NCBI RefSeq assembly: GCF_910592395.1 | Contig: NC_088318.1 | Coordinates: 12,336,349-12,400,348 of the forward strand | Direction: 5' to 3' | DNA length: 64,000 nucleotides | Source: Lineus longissimus | Lineage: Eukaryota; Nemertea; Pilidiophora; Heteronemertea; Lineidae | Part shown: piece by piece, positions 22,834 to 35,870 of the stretch | How positions within the stretch are numbered: the stretch's first letter is position 1 | How the letters are laid out: each line of letters opens with the position of its first letter | The notes under the pieces: model-generated | Told to the model about the DNA's origin: nothing | Databases searched by the model: none | Seen by the model: the letters and a program-made list of their open reading frames with translations, nothing else | Position numbers and translations under genes: made by a program

Positions 22834-25800
22834 TTAGAATATGTATCAGTCATGATACTAAGCTTTTATGATAATTTCTATGTGTGATATTGCAATTGTT
22901 TTGATTTTTTTTTCAATTCCTAGTCATACGCTGTAACAAAATGCATCGACTCGACAAGGCCAATCAGTCCCATGGGGAAATGGCCTTTGGCAGACAGTGT
23001 ATTGTTTATAGCTTGCAAGACGAATTGCCATGGTGCACTTTTGATATTTGGCTATGAAATAAAGTCATGTCTGATTTTCGTACGAAATGAAATACCATCG
23101 AGTGCGATCTTTCATGAAAAGAACCATGGCATAACATGACGGATTGAGTTCCATGTTTGAATGATTTCATTGCCAAATGTCACGTTGGGCAAATTCCAAG
23201 CAAAGGTCATCAAAGATCAGTCCGGCTTTCTGAAAATTAATCTTCGAAGACAACGATTGGATCTCCATTCGATTGTGTACATGTATTCAATTCGTTTAAA
23301 GCCCTTTTTCATTGAGGATTTTCGGGGAGTTGCACGGTAATGAAAGATGAGGAAGGGATCAAATGGAACCAATTGAGATCACGTCATGTCTGAAACATGA
23401 CGGGAGATTGTTTCGCGTATTGTCTGCTCGGACGTAATGCGCTGTGAAGGTCGTTGTTCATTATTTGAAGGTCGTCAGTAATTCTTTTGAACATGTTGAA
23501 TGTTCAGTCGGTTTGTGGTTACTTTTAATCTTTTGAACATGTTGAGGGATCAGTAATGTTTGTCATTACTTTATACATTGCCCCTCACGTCGCAGTTAAA
23601 AGAATTCAGGCCTGGCCAAATACGCAACCAAATCCCACTAGCCCCTGGGCCGTTCCAGTCTTATCAATGGTCATCAGGGCCAAATTTTTATAACACAGAC
23701 CCCAATGAAACACCTTCCTGAGTGGTTGATACTCCTAAACTGGTCATGGCAAATGAGCGTAATGGTATATTGAAGTGACACCACCAATGGAACAGTTTTT
23801 TTGATTGCCCGGCCTCAGTGGAAAATCATTTTCGTCCAACCTGCCTCAGCAGAAGAAGAGGAAAGTGTCTAACTTCAAACCTTCTGTGAGCTTATCCCAC
23901 TCATTTGATGGGGCCACCAGTTACATGATAACATATCTGCTCCTCAGTCGTCTGTTCCTCTGTCTCACCCAGACGTAACTCGATGTCTAAAATCTCATTT
24001 ATCTCTCAAAATACGTCGTCTCATTTATCATTTATGAATCTTTTCGCCATCCGTCATGCTTTGTCGATGAAATATTGAAATAGATGATCTGACTTGTTCG
24101 TGCTCGCAAATAAACTGATCTAAAAAGCGCTTGTAAAAATCATGAGGTATTTGAAATTTGGTCTGTATCACCTGATGATGCGAGAATTATGCATAGATTC
24201 GTACATGACCCTGTGTAAAATCTGTTGAGCAAGTGGTGATTGAACGATTTTAACAATAATTAATGTGTAATAAATAAGTCAGTTCGTCTGGATTCTGTGT
24301 CATGTTAACTTAATCAAGACATCGTTTGATGCATTATGCATCAATCTGCACTAAAAGCACAGAATTAAGAAAAGTCATTCTGAAATAAAACTTGGCTCAG
24401 TTTTTCCTAACACTTTCGTCTAGATTGGCAAGTTCATCATTCATTTCAATTTCATCTCCTAATGAAACCTAATTAACTTTTTTTCGCGTGTGATGGAATG
24501 AATTTAACTTAGACTCTCGTGTTCATGCTCAATTGGGAAATATTACTGTCTAGTTTGCGCACTTGAAACGATTTAGTCTGACAAACTTTTTGAGACTTCG
24601 AGGTCTCTCTGGGTGCCAAATTTTCCCGTGTGAATTTCCAGATTTACTCTTATAGTTTCACCAAGCTAAGACCAACTATCATTTTGGGTGGAGTCATAAA
24701 ACTAAATACCAATTGGTCAGCCAACTTTTGGCTTGGTAGTTATTAGAGCAAGGTCAACACTATTTGAAGGGAAAATAGAATCAGGTCTCGTTAGCTCATA
24801 GTTGCAGGGGTGGGCAGCAAAAGACTTGGCAGAAACGGCCAATGACACGTGAAAGACAAATGACGCCATCTGAACTAAACCTTCATATTATGCCCCCCTC
24901 TCAACCATACCCACATTACCCTTTTAAATAAAGATACGCGAGTGGCCAAAAAAAGTTTACCTGTTTGTATCAAAATGTTTGTATTGAAAAATTACCTCAA
25001 AATAAGCTGATTGTTACATTTTCCCGTTTACACCTGCTAATCCGGTAATGGATTATTTTCGCGTTGTGGAATGGCTGCGGGCGATTCTCGCACGTTATCA
25101 TTAATATACCGAATGTCTCACTCTCTATTGCCAATGATGTAATTTTTTTGTCGCAGGTTCAAACTAATTTTTATCGCGCCTAATGACATCGTAAAATGGA
25201 TGGGAGATGAAACTTGTCATGCACTTCTAATTTTAAAAGAATCTGTGAAAAATTATACGACTTTGTCCTTGAATTGATGTCGTAATAATGAGTCATATTT
25301 TTATTTTTAACTGGGATTGTCAAACCATGTAAAAGGTTCTTGGCCATTAGCATTAGAAGACAAAATCAAAGGCGGTTCATCTTTGTAGAAGCAAAGTAAT
25401 AATCGGGGGAAATAATGAAGTTGTGTTCCAAATCCTGGTAATTTCGAAACCGAACTTTCACTAAATGTTACAGTGATGTTGTAGATCATACAATGCTCTA
25501 GGTTGCCATTTTATAAGAAAAATCTTTCATAACATCAAAATGAGGTCTGATCTCTAAAAGATTTCTAAACTCTAAACTCATACTGACAAAGATAAGCCAT
25601 AAATGTGCCTCTAAGTAAGGCCGAATGTTTATTTCTGCATGGCGTGGGAATGTGAAAATGAAACACTAAAAGGAGATGGTAAAAGTTATAGTTGCTGGCG
25701 ATACCAAAGGTTCAACGAATCAATGGCAATGGTACACAAATCCACGAAAGACAGGAAGCAGAATGCGATGTTCTTTTGTATCGGGGTAAATGGATATTTG

Positions 25801-27978
25801 TAAAAAGTTTTGCAACAGCAGACAATGGTTGCATCGCGTCTTTTGTCGGGGTTGGCGAAGTCAGTCAGAGAGGACAGAAATAAAAAGGTATTTTGGGCTA
25901 CCTTTTTGGTGATAAAACAACATATGAATCGTTTCTGGAGGGCACGACATTGACATTAATTTAGTTGTTTCTTAAACGTACGCTACTGCCTGCTGCCAAT
26001 GGGCGATAAACATAGATTTACTGCTGACAAATAACAAATTGACATCTCTGTTGTTCTTGTTTCTTGATTCGTTAACATTGTTTTTTGCCGACCAGAACAT
26101 CATGATCTCTTAAAAGGAGAAAAATCTCGTCAGCATTCACCACTATACAACTTTGATGATTTAGGCATGATACTTTTAACATGTTTAACTGGCAAAAGTA
26201 AATGTGTAACAGCGGATATCTCTTGTGATGTTACTCTTGGTCATTGTTACTCTGTCTTATTTTATTGCCATCTTAAAATTACCCGGTCCCTTTGTTTTCC
26301 ATTGTCTGTTAGAAACATATTAGAAAGGATACATTCATTTATCACGTGTATATGCTTTCTACCTCTTGTTAAAGAAGCTGGCAAGATGAAATCTAACTTT
26401 GGCATCTTTTTACTCTCAATAGGCAATGGCTTTTGCTGAATGGACTTATGGCATTCCTTTGACAAAGTTCTGCTTTCTATTGAAAGTTTTCTTTTGAAAG
26501 TTTGGCAGGATGAAAGCTAACTTTAATAGGCTTTTTACTCGCAATCGACGATGGCTTCTGCCTGAGGATGGTTTTCTGACTTTTGCTTCAAAACATTGGC
26601 ATGTAGAAATCGAGGTAAAAAGACAATGTCTTCATTGAATATGTTGGTTTATTTGAAACACAAATATCCCTTACAAGCTAGTTTCAAGCCGCCACAAAAT
26701 ATTTCTTCTCAGAGAGATATTGGCCATCTTCCGTTGGTGTATCTTTTGATCTGTGCCAATCCTATTTTTGCAGCTTGCGAATCCAACTTGCCTTTTAACA
26801 TGCTGAAATAAACTACAATTGCAGTGTAAAGACCTTGGTTTTGTTAAAATATTTGGTGTTTCTTCGGCATCACAGATCATATCTTCTCTATCATATGTTA
26901 ATTTTCTGATACTTGGAGGATTTTTGTTTTTCCCATCCTAAAATTTTACTGCAGAACTTGAAAGACTTATGCCTTAGCTCTCTGAAGAACTTTGAATTTT
27001 CAAAATCAGACCAATAATAAACATTTTAGAAGCATATGTTTGCATGTAAGGGCAGTTCTAAGAACAACACTTGATCAGAGAACATTTTTTTTTGCTCTAA
27101 CATGTCTAAGCAGTCCTGTACTTATCTCCAGTTGAAGCAAATCTCTTCCATCTTCCTGGCCTCATCTCCCTCCAGCACCTAGTCGAACCAATCTCTGTGT
27201 TACTGGGTAGTATACACATGATCATTGACGCCAATTTGTCGCTGCCGTTGTGCGTCTTTGCAGTTATCAAGGGACACAATCCTTATTCATTGGAGTAGAT
27301 AGGTATGAATAAATATTAGTGCGTAGTACAACTGCTATTCTCACGAGGAGACGAGTAGCTTTCTAGTGTGACTGAACTGCGAAATGGCAACTATAGACAC
27401 ACACGTCAACTACAGTCGCATCAACGCTAAGATCAGGGTGGATAGTGCAAGTATCAAAATATCCAAAGATTGCCGGCGTTCTTAACTCGATTACGCCAGC
27501 TGAAACGTCAAAGCGGCAATGATAGTAACGCTATATTGGATTAGTGACGGAAGTTGTAGGATTTGAATGACAAAGCTTTAGGGGATTTTGCAAAATTGAT
27601 ACTTTCAGTCACAGAGACTATAAGCTTTGAGTTATCTTGACACGATATTAGATCATCCCCATAGACGAATCGACTTTAGATTTCTGTAGCGTAAAGCGAA
27701 ACTGCGGATTTTTTATGGAGTCTGCGTGGGATTTGACACTATCGCACTGCTCTGAAAGCTTCTAGTCGATTTCGTCTTTTTTATCTAGAACGTGTCATCT
27801 GACAGATGTTACCGCCAGCTCTGGGGGCTGCAACATATCAGGGGGATGAAGTAACCGTCTCCAAACATCAGGAAAGAAGAGATGCGTTATTTGTAAGATT
27901 CCCAAAAGGCAAACAAAACACTATGACACAGGTTCTGTTCAGTAACTGTCGTATGAACCGCACTGCTTTGTGTGATGT
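22834..27978. other. Intron interior, mostly unique AT-rich sequence
   Basis: Apart from the diverged two-copy repeat at 26365-26570 I see no tandem repeat, MITE or gene here. The sequence has many ATTAAT/TAATTA motifs and long unique stretches. It is one of the quieter parts of the intron, a natural place to look for conserved enhancers, but nothing seen establishes one. Confidence 0.4.
26365..26570. repeat. Diverged two-copy repeat, about 128-bp spacing
   Basis: GCAAGATGAAATCTAACTTT (about 26381) and GCAGGATGAAAGCTAACTTT (about 26505) are each followed by TTTTTACTC, CAATAGGC or CAATCGAC, and ATGGCTT. The open frames here are short and unrecognised. Confidence 0.5.
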
Positions 27979-28270
27979 GATGTGCTTTTGACTTCTAGGT
28001 GCCACTTTGACTGAAATAGATGTGCTTTTGGCTTCTAGGTGCCAGTTTGACTGAAATAGATACGCCATTGACTTCTAGGTTCCACTTTGACTAAAATAGA
28101 TATTCCGTTGACTTCTAGGCGCCACTTTGACTGAAATAGATGTGCTTTTGACTTCTAGGTGCCACTATGACTGAAATAGGTGTGTTATTGACTTCTAGGT
28201 TCCATTTAAGACTGAAATGGATGTGATGTTATCTCTTAGGTGTCTCTTTGGACTGAAATAGGCGTGCTAT
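27979..28270. repeat. Minisatellite, 40-bp unit, about 7 copies
   Basis: Unit core GACTTCTAGGTGCCACTTTG then ACTGAAATAGATGTGCTTTT. Phase is kept at 40 bp from 27979 and 28019 onward, with a few indels in the last copies. In the ATXN1 intron. Confidence 0.9.
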
Positions 28271-29503
28271 TGATACATAAGTTTCACCTATACGTATTCA
28301 CACACTTGGACATTTTCGGATTCAAGTTCAGTTTTCAATCTTTGAATGAACGGAGTAAGCTTTTCAAGTTGTTCACCAGTCGGCTGACGGTGAGGTTCTT
28401 TTTTTGTCTCAATCACACTCCCACTCGTCTCTTCATTTACCGATTAGTTGTCAAATCACTGCCAACCCAGAACCATTGCGCTCATAATGGCCGACGTCCC
28501 GATCAATAGAATGATGTCATTTTATCGATATGTACCTCAGTTCTGTCCCGCAGTGGGCTATATTCTCACTTTATATTCTAGGCTGATAATTCGATTTGTG
28601 GGGTCAACAAAAGTGTCAGCGATCCAGGCATGTGCACTGCAGTTGTGTCTGGAGTATTTCTTCTAACACTGTTTGATGGACAGCATACCTCTTTGACTGT
28701 TTAGTGGTGGGGTGGTATATTTCAGGGGGTCTTAAAGCATTCATGGCATCAGAGGAATATATTTTTAGATCTGTGTGTAATTCGTTGGTGAGTGTTTTGT
28801 GAGTATTAGGACCTGTCACCTCCAACGTTGCATAATATTCTCTATTCGTCTTTGTGGGAGACTCTGGGCTGGTTTCCTCCTGATCTGTTTACACCCTTGC
28901 TGTTCTAAAGCCTGCCTCGGAATATCGCCTGGCTTAAAGAAGCATACACATAAGGCCATCAATTTCTTTTACTCTCTCGATAAAATATCACGAAAAGTCA
29001 ACACTAGATGTTGTCAATGTTCTATTTGGCAAAGATCGATTCAACCCCTTCTCCACCTAGCCTCACCATCAGGCCATCGTGGAAATCAAAGTTTACAATC
29101 TGTGCCCAGAGCACCACCGGCAGAAATACATTTTTGAATATCGAAGGTCGAGTGTAATATTTAAATTGATGTTTTCATGCTGCGACAGCCTTCATCTTAC
29201 CCTTGGCCATTGATCCAAATCCTCAGTGTGATATGTAAATAAGGCCACACCAATTTGATAGTATGGTTAAAGTGATTTTTAAGACTGACTCCGGACGCCT
29301 TTCCGACTCAATTACTGTCTTTTAGTGACATCTTCAAATTAACTTAGTACAAGAACACTTTCACATTGATGAATAAACCATTACTTGTTAAAGAATATAT
29401 AAACATTTTAACATGTTTTATTCGAAGTGTGCATGAGAAGAAAATAATCAGCTGTATTTGAAGTTGGAAGGAGTGGCTTACGACTTCCAATATGACTTCG
29501 TTA

Positions 29504-29580
29504 CAGTGAAACCTCCCTTAGTGGACACCTATATCAGGGACACTCTCTTTTTTAAGGGCACCTGGGATAACAACTGATCA
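29504..29580. mobile_element. Pogo/Tigger-like MITE, family C, left terminus
   Basis: TA followed by CAGTGAAACCTCCCTTAGTG and GACACCTATATCAGGGACAC. The CAGT start next to TA is typical of pogo/Tigger ends. A similar inverted sequence (GGTGTCCACTGAGGGAGG) at 30754-30771 might be the partner end of a roughly 1.27-kb element. That pairing is uncertain because the sequence there is itself duplicated. Confidence 0.5.
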
Positions 29581-29887
29581 CGAGATTTGAAGTCAGTGTG
29601 ACTTTCAATTTAGTGAAAAACAACAGGGAAGCTGAAACAAAAAAAGCATTTTTTGACATTTTGACAAAAATAAAGTCAGGAAAATTTCATGATCGGTTGC
29701 TATCCAAGGCATTAAATTGGTGTGGCCTAACATGCTCTGCGCTCGTATTGATGTAATCTTCCTAACTGATGCACTGATGGGAACTGAATTTGAACATCTG
29801 GGCGATTTTTTAAAATTCACATAGTGATGTGATGCCACGACCTGCTGGCATCTCTGATGAAGATGAAGATGGTTGGTCTGAAGTATC

Positions 29888-30120
29888 TTAAAGGCCTACG
29901 CTGTTCGTTAAATATTTGAAATTTGTAATTGAATTTGAAAATTTCAAATTGGGTAAATATGAACTGAATATAAATTTCAACAGCGCCGTAGTGTGGACAG
30001 TTCTACTAATATGATAATGCCAAGTACCAGCAAATTCGTATGCATAATATCTGCATTACGGCATTGTGTATAAGTGCATTTCTATTTTACTTGACCGCCA
30101 GTATAAATTTGAATGGCACA
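29888..30120. mobile_element. TTAA-flanked MITE, family B, near-complete copy
   Basis: Starts TTAAAGGCCTACGCTGTTCG, contains a TTTGAAATTTGTAATTG stretch and a later GCATTGTGTATAAGTGC block, and ends near GAATGGCACA. Related copies lie at 19369-19420 (left end), 40599-40708 (right half) and 57639-57890. The outer ends of the family are similar inverted sequences next to TTAA, which suggests piggyBac-type targeting. Confidence 0.6.
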
Positions 30121-30677
30121 CTCTTCTACAAATAAGGAGTGATTAGTTAAAGGCTAATATAGAATATTTTTAATGTGGGTTGCCAAATAAGACTTTGTGG
30201 GAATTTCCAATGGTTATGAAATTAATGTTTGAGAACAGAGCTTGGGAATTTTGTGGCATTACTTTCCCTGCCTGGATCTGTCAATCATTGAATGTCATAA
30301 GTAATTACTTGTAGATTACAATTAGATCATGTTACCAAAAAAAGTCGAATCTGACTAATTTGGAATTATTCCATGTGGAATATCACGACCCAGTCACAAC
30401 ATTATCTACATCATTAAACAATTAGTCTAGGAGCCGTTTTCGAAATGATGAAATGCATTCATCGCGTCCGTCTGTCCGTCTGGAAATCTGTACGATTACA
30501 GTAAAAAAGCTTCCTAGGTGAAATTCCAGTTATTAGAAAACTCTTGACACTTTTTGTCAGGATGAGTTTTAGCCCCGTTTTGATGCTTTGTCATTCAAGG
30601 AGATCATGGTGATTGGGAGACAAATGTCATAAGACGATTTGATGCGTCTATGAAATGAATCAGCCTTGAGAGCATAG

Positions 30678-31045
30678 CCTGTTTCATCCAACACCCTGAC
30701 CAGACAGTCATAGGTCACTCAGTGGTGTTGATAGATAGGATCCACCCAACAGAGGTGTCCACTGAGGGAGGTTGCAGAGTTATGGTGCAGTGCCTGCCCA
30801 GTTGATCACAGGTTACTCTACGTGTTGCCTCAGCTCGGCTCATCCACCACCAGCCCAACCAGACAGCAATAGATCATCTGTTGATGCTAATCGATGGGGT
30901 GTCCTCTCAACAGAGGTGTCCATGGAGTATGGTTACAGTGATAGTGCAATGCACTCCCAGTTGATCACAGATTACCCTACGTGTTGCCTCAGCGCGGTTC
31001 ATCCACCAGCAGCTCGATCAGACAGTAATAGATCATCCACCGATG
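30678..31045. repeat. Tandem duplication, about 159-bp unit, roughly two copies
   Basis: CAGTTGATCACAGGTTACTC (30800) and CAGTTGATCACAGATTACCC (30959) each lead into ACGTGTTGCCTCAGC, CATCCACCA and GACAG(C/T)AATAGATCAT. A partial third copy precedes them. AACAGAGGTGTCCA inside the unit resembles the family C MITE end. Confidence 0.8.
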
Positions 31046-32642
31046 CCATAAATCATGTTTTATGGCTGGCATATTCATTTTAAACCCATTGCAGGATCGG
31101 GATGATCTACCCTTCCGAAAATAACCCCGCGTCATGTCTATTAGGCGGGAGGAATGAGGACGGTGTTTTCCGCATCATTGAATATCGAAATCAAGCGCAA
31201 TGAGGTTAAGTTCTGACGTTGCATTGGGTTCCAGTTGCCAACTACAGCATGTCTTTTGGGTAGAAGTGGGCGATATTCTCGTGTTACGGAGTTTGAGAAA
31301 CGCAGCCCAAAGATTAGCCATTACCAGGTTGAGCTCTAGCGTGAGTGAAGTGGTTTGACTGGAAGAGTTAAGTGATTTGACCAAGACCTACAACCGTCAA
31401 GGTAGACTCATGACTGAACCTGTGAATATCATCCTGGGGCCAACCCACGACTTTGGCCTAAGATGTTTAGAACTCTTACATCCCAGAATCTCCTGCGCAG
31501 TCCAAAGCACTCGACTAACACTGTATCGAATTTTGCAAGAAATAAAAAATGAGTTTGTGCAAGGCCAGACGTAAGATAAATTGAATGTCGTGCTATCGTC
31601 CCACTGGTTATTGATCAGTTTATAAATAGACTTGTTCGTCGTCTGCGTGATTCGAGGCTATAAGTTTGTCAATAACGCTGTCGTCGTTTACACCATGCAG
31701 ACCCCATCTTTGAAAGCGATGTGTCGTTTTAATCACCCTCCCCTCATTTTCTCTTTATTTCCTACCTATTTTCCCGCAAGTAGGCTGCAATTTTGTACGG
31801 TGTAATCTTAATCAAAATTCAAAAGTAGTGGAAAACATTTTCGGCATAAAGCGAATTCTCATGTTAGTGCTTCACTTCGACCTTGATGTACCCTAAGTGC
31901 TAATCAATAGTTAGTCTAGCTTGCTGATTTCATTGCAGTCTGAAACCCTGGCACTTTCGTGGGTGTTTTAATTAAACTATTTCCATTAGATACTCCATCT
32001 CTCCGCAAATGAATATATGTGAATTTATTGGCTAGGTTGTGTCTTAGGGTGCAGTCTGGTCTTATTGAAACGTTGCTGAATGGATGGTTTATGCTCCAAG
32101 TCAGGCCAGAAGTGGTACCAACTAGAGCAGCAGTGATATAAGTATCAAACTGTACAATTATCTTGAGGGGATGTATTTTGGCAAATTCGTTTTTGCTGCC
32201 TGTGTGTCACTATGGGGACGATGAATGACGTTTGGGGACTGCGTAAAGTAGACTCTCTTACATGTAAAATGTTGCTTCAAGCATATCTGTCCACCTTCTC
32301 ATAGCTGAGCATTGCCTCCATTGACTATGTCATTATTTCAACAAAGCTAAAACATCAAAGCACACTTTAAAAATTAATTTTTTGTCAGACATTTTCCATT
32401 TACGCATGTCTTACGCCATACGCCTGTGATGTGCGCATTACGCCATTGACGTAGGGTACATCGAGGAAATGTACGGGTGATTATCACGTCGCTACATCCA
32501 GAACCCGGCTCCTTAATGAGCGCCATAAAGAATACGCTAGAATATCAAAGAAGGAATTAACCTTTGACCTTTCAAGGACGCTATTGAGCCGTCGCACCAA
32601 GTGCATTGTCTGCTCGAGTTCCTCTGTGAATGCTAGACAGAT

Positions 32643-33135
32643 TATCGTGTATGGTGCAACAGACATACAAAAGTGCTGCTGATTTAGAAAGGTGCAGCAG
32701 GTGCCCAAAGGTGCAAACATACGAAAGTACAGCAGAAATGTGCAGCAGAAATGCAGATTTGAAGCAGGTCAAAAATGTGCAGCAGACGCATGATTGAGCA
32801 GCAGACATACATACACATTTACAACAGACATGGAAATGTATAGATGTGTCGCAAACACGCAGCATTTGAAAATTGTGCTGCAGCTAGACACACAAATGTG
32901 CCGCAGATGTACAGATTTGAAGTGCTGTAGATGCACAGATGTGCAGCAAAATATACAGATGTGCTGTGGGTGTATGCATTTGTTGCACAAGTGCAGCAGA
33001 CAGAAGAAGTAGCAGACATACAAGTGTGCAGCAGATATACAGATGGGCTGCAGATGTTCAGATTTGCAGCAGACCTGAGGCATTCAAACGTGCACAAAAC
33101 AAATGTGCAGTAGACATACAATAATGTCCATGTAC
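32643..33135. repeat. Degenerate CAG-rich satellite (GTGCAGCAGACATACA-like)
   Basis: Nearly 500 bp of diverged units of about 20-30 bp built on TGCAGCAGACATACA and ATGTGCAGCAG. Frames are open on several strands and phases at once, with Cys/Ser/His/Thr-rich translations. That is expected for such repeats and argues against a gene. Confidence 0.85.
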
Positions 33136-33791
33136 ATTCAAATGCATTGCAAACATACAAGCCAGAAGAAGAAGATAAACTATGTAATATGACATATATT
33201 TTCTAAAATGCCCTGTGGTACTTATTGATCATGACTCCAAGTCATCAATGAACAAATTAAAAGCAGGAGCACGCTTGTGTTTTCTTCATTTCTGGGGTGA
33301 TGAGTTTCCTTTTCATTACTCAGGCCGTCGGCTTATTTTCACTCAATCTTTCAGAGATATCCCAGCGTCAACTTATTGTTGGCTCAAATACCAAAACTTA
33401 TGAATTAGCACTCGTAGGTAAATAACGCCAAAGATTCAGGGGTTATTATTAAAATTTGGTGACTTCGAGGTTTGGGGATCGATAAAAAATTGCAAAGATA
33501 TTGCCATGGAGACAAGGACATTTTGTTGTTGAAGGGCAAATATTTTTAATGTTGTCTCGTGGGATGGCAATAAACAATGTTACATAGCTGTTTGTTTTGT
33601 ATACTTTGTTGATTAACAATGCACATTGTAGCAAGATATATGAAGTTGCGTCTGAAGCATTTTGTCCCGACAACATCGATTGATTATATTCTTTGTTTGA
33701 GTCTGGGAAAATGTGCGGCACTAAAGAGTCAGCTGAGAGTATCGATGTTTATGCATTGGCACGAAGTCGGCTGATGGATGTTAATGTTCGC

Positions 33792-34187
33792 CGTAGAAGT
33801 GGGTCTGTTTGTGGGCAGATTATGGTACTGGATTGCTTGTTAAGATTCCAGTATAGAAGTCAGGCTGTTTCTGGACAGATTATGGTACTGGATTGTTGAG
33901 ATTCCAGTACAGAAGTCAGTCTGTTTGTGGACAGATTATGGTACTGGATTGCTGGTTAAGATTCCAGTATAGAAGTCAGTCTGTTTCTGGACAGATTATG
34001 GTACTGGATTGTTAAGATTCCAGTACAGAAGTCAGTCTGTTTCTGGACAGATTATGGTACTGGATTGTTAAGATTCCAGTATAGAAGTGGGTCTGTTGCT
34101 GGACAGATTATGGTACTAGATTGCTTGTTGAGATTCCAGTATAGAGGTCAGTCTGTTTCGGGACAGATTATGGTACTGGATTGTTAA
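33792..34187. repeat. Minisatellite, 7 copies with alternating 60/56-bp period
   Basis: The anchor AGATTATGGTACTGGATTG occurs at 33817, 33877, 33933, 33993, 34049, 34105 and 34165 (spacings 60, 56, 60, 56, 56, 60). The 4-bp difference is the presence or absence of CTTG/CTGG before TTRAGATTCCAG. Confidence 0.95.
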
Positions 34188-35252
34188 AAAAACTGGATTG
34201 TCTAAAAAACAACTCATAACCCTTGAACCTGTATCAGAATAAAAAGGGGGTGATTTAGATGTAAAAAAAACTCTCTTACAACGTTTGACACAACTTTACT
34301 CTTTTGAACATGTTTGACTATGTTCCTCTTACCTAAGGAAGGTAGAAAACTATCTTCACTATTACCCTGGCAGATATCTTGGCATATTTTGCCAACTTTC
34401 TCAGAAGGAAGTCAAGAGCTGGTCATCAGGTCTCCAATTTGTTTGAAGTGATGATATATCTATCTATGTCAGCTTCTTTTGGTAATTGATCACCGATCCT
34501 CTAATGTCGGCTTGGACACCTGATTAATGGGATTATAGTTGTGGAAGGCTCGTGTGGGGGCCAAGGTTACCAGCAGAAATCGGGGCATACCTTGAGCCAT
34601 GGGCCTTTGCGAAGTGTCCCAGAGGGCAAAAATTGCTTGAGTGCACTACAAAGTGTCCGAGAGAGCTGAAAAAGGTTGAGGTGGTCAGGCACAGAAGTGG
34701 TGATCATGTTGTTGTCTCAGATATTTCAAACAAATAAAATATGATCTACTGACTTTTGCAGTGATACGCAGAGCATTTACAAGCATAACATGTTAGTTGG
34801 TCTTTATCAAGCATAGCCTGGATAAGCCGTTGCTTCTGAGAGTTTGGTAAGCCATGACTGCTCTAGATACAGACTCATTTAGCTAATGCATAGGGTAACG
34901 AGTTATAAATGTGGTTTAATAGGAAGACATTGACAGATTGCAGGTCTGGGATGCTCCCCGAGTCGGATCGTGCATCATCAGTTGTATCTCTGTGGGCGGT
35001 GGGATGGGAAACCTTAGGAGTGTCTATTTGAGTTACTGTAAACCCTGTTAATTATGTGATACATACTTTTGTCACTGTGGTCGAGTGGCTTGGACTCTAA
35101 TCATGCATCTTTAGTTTTCTCTCTCTATGGGTCTATACTTTCGGCAGCAAGATGGGTTACCTTGGCAGGTATATTCACGTTTATTCTGTGTTGTTGGCTT
35201 GAGGAAGTTTTCGATTGTAGACTCTTGAACACCACTCTGTCAGTTATTATAT

Positions 35253-35560
35253 ACAACAAGCTGATTTCAGTGATATGAATGAATGTCAGTACTCTCAAAA
35301 GTAATAAATACAAGTAAGCAGCTCTTTCTTAAGATCTTCATGTCGACAGTTCTACTCACTACTGTCTCTTAGATCATTGCCATCAGTGGTCAAGTAGGAG
35401 TGGAGGTTACGGGCTGATGTTGGTCAGAGAGAGTTGTCCTTGATCCAGCACCATCCGTGATTTTGACCTATACCGTCAATTGGCTTTACAACGAGCTGAT
35501 TTGAATGATATGAATGAATGTCTGTCCTCTCAAAAGTAATAAATGCAAGAGAGCAGCCCC
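35253..35560. repeat. Two-copy direct repeat, about 80 bp, 235 bp apart
   Basis: CAACAAGCTGATTTCAGTGA at 35257 and CAACGAGCTGATTTGAATGA at 35490, both running through ATATGAATGAATGTC and CTCTCAAAAGTAATAAAT. Confidence 0.7.
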
Positions 35561-35696
35561 GTCACAAGATCATCTTGACTGCTCATCTTGACGGTCAAGC
35601 ATTAATGTCAACGAGGAATCATGATTACACGCTGACACTGACCGCAGAAATATGTTTACTCTATCCTCTTGACCACAGTCCTTGCGACCACGCGGT

Positions 35697-35870
35697 ACTG
35701 ATTGACCTCAGTTGAACCTTAACATTTGGTGTTGAGGTGGATTGACTTCAGTTGAACCCAGAAAATGATGCCGAGGTGGGCTGACTTCAATTGGACTCCA
35801 GAAGTAGTGTCAAGGTGGATTAACTTCAGTTGAACTCAGAAATTGGTGTCTAGGTGCATGGCCTTCAGAT
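35697..35870. repeat. Minisatellite, about 40-bp unit, 4-5 copies
   Basis: Repeats of GATTGACTTCAGTTGAACCC, then AGAAA..TGGTGT, then GAGGTG, with 10-20% visible divergence. Confidence 0.8.

Noticed and set aside
32581-33160. Several overlapping Cys-rich frames of 60-113 codons on both strands
   Set aside because: All arise from one degenerate TGCAGCAGACATACA repeat; simultaneous openness in many frames is a repeat artefact.
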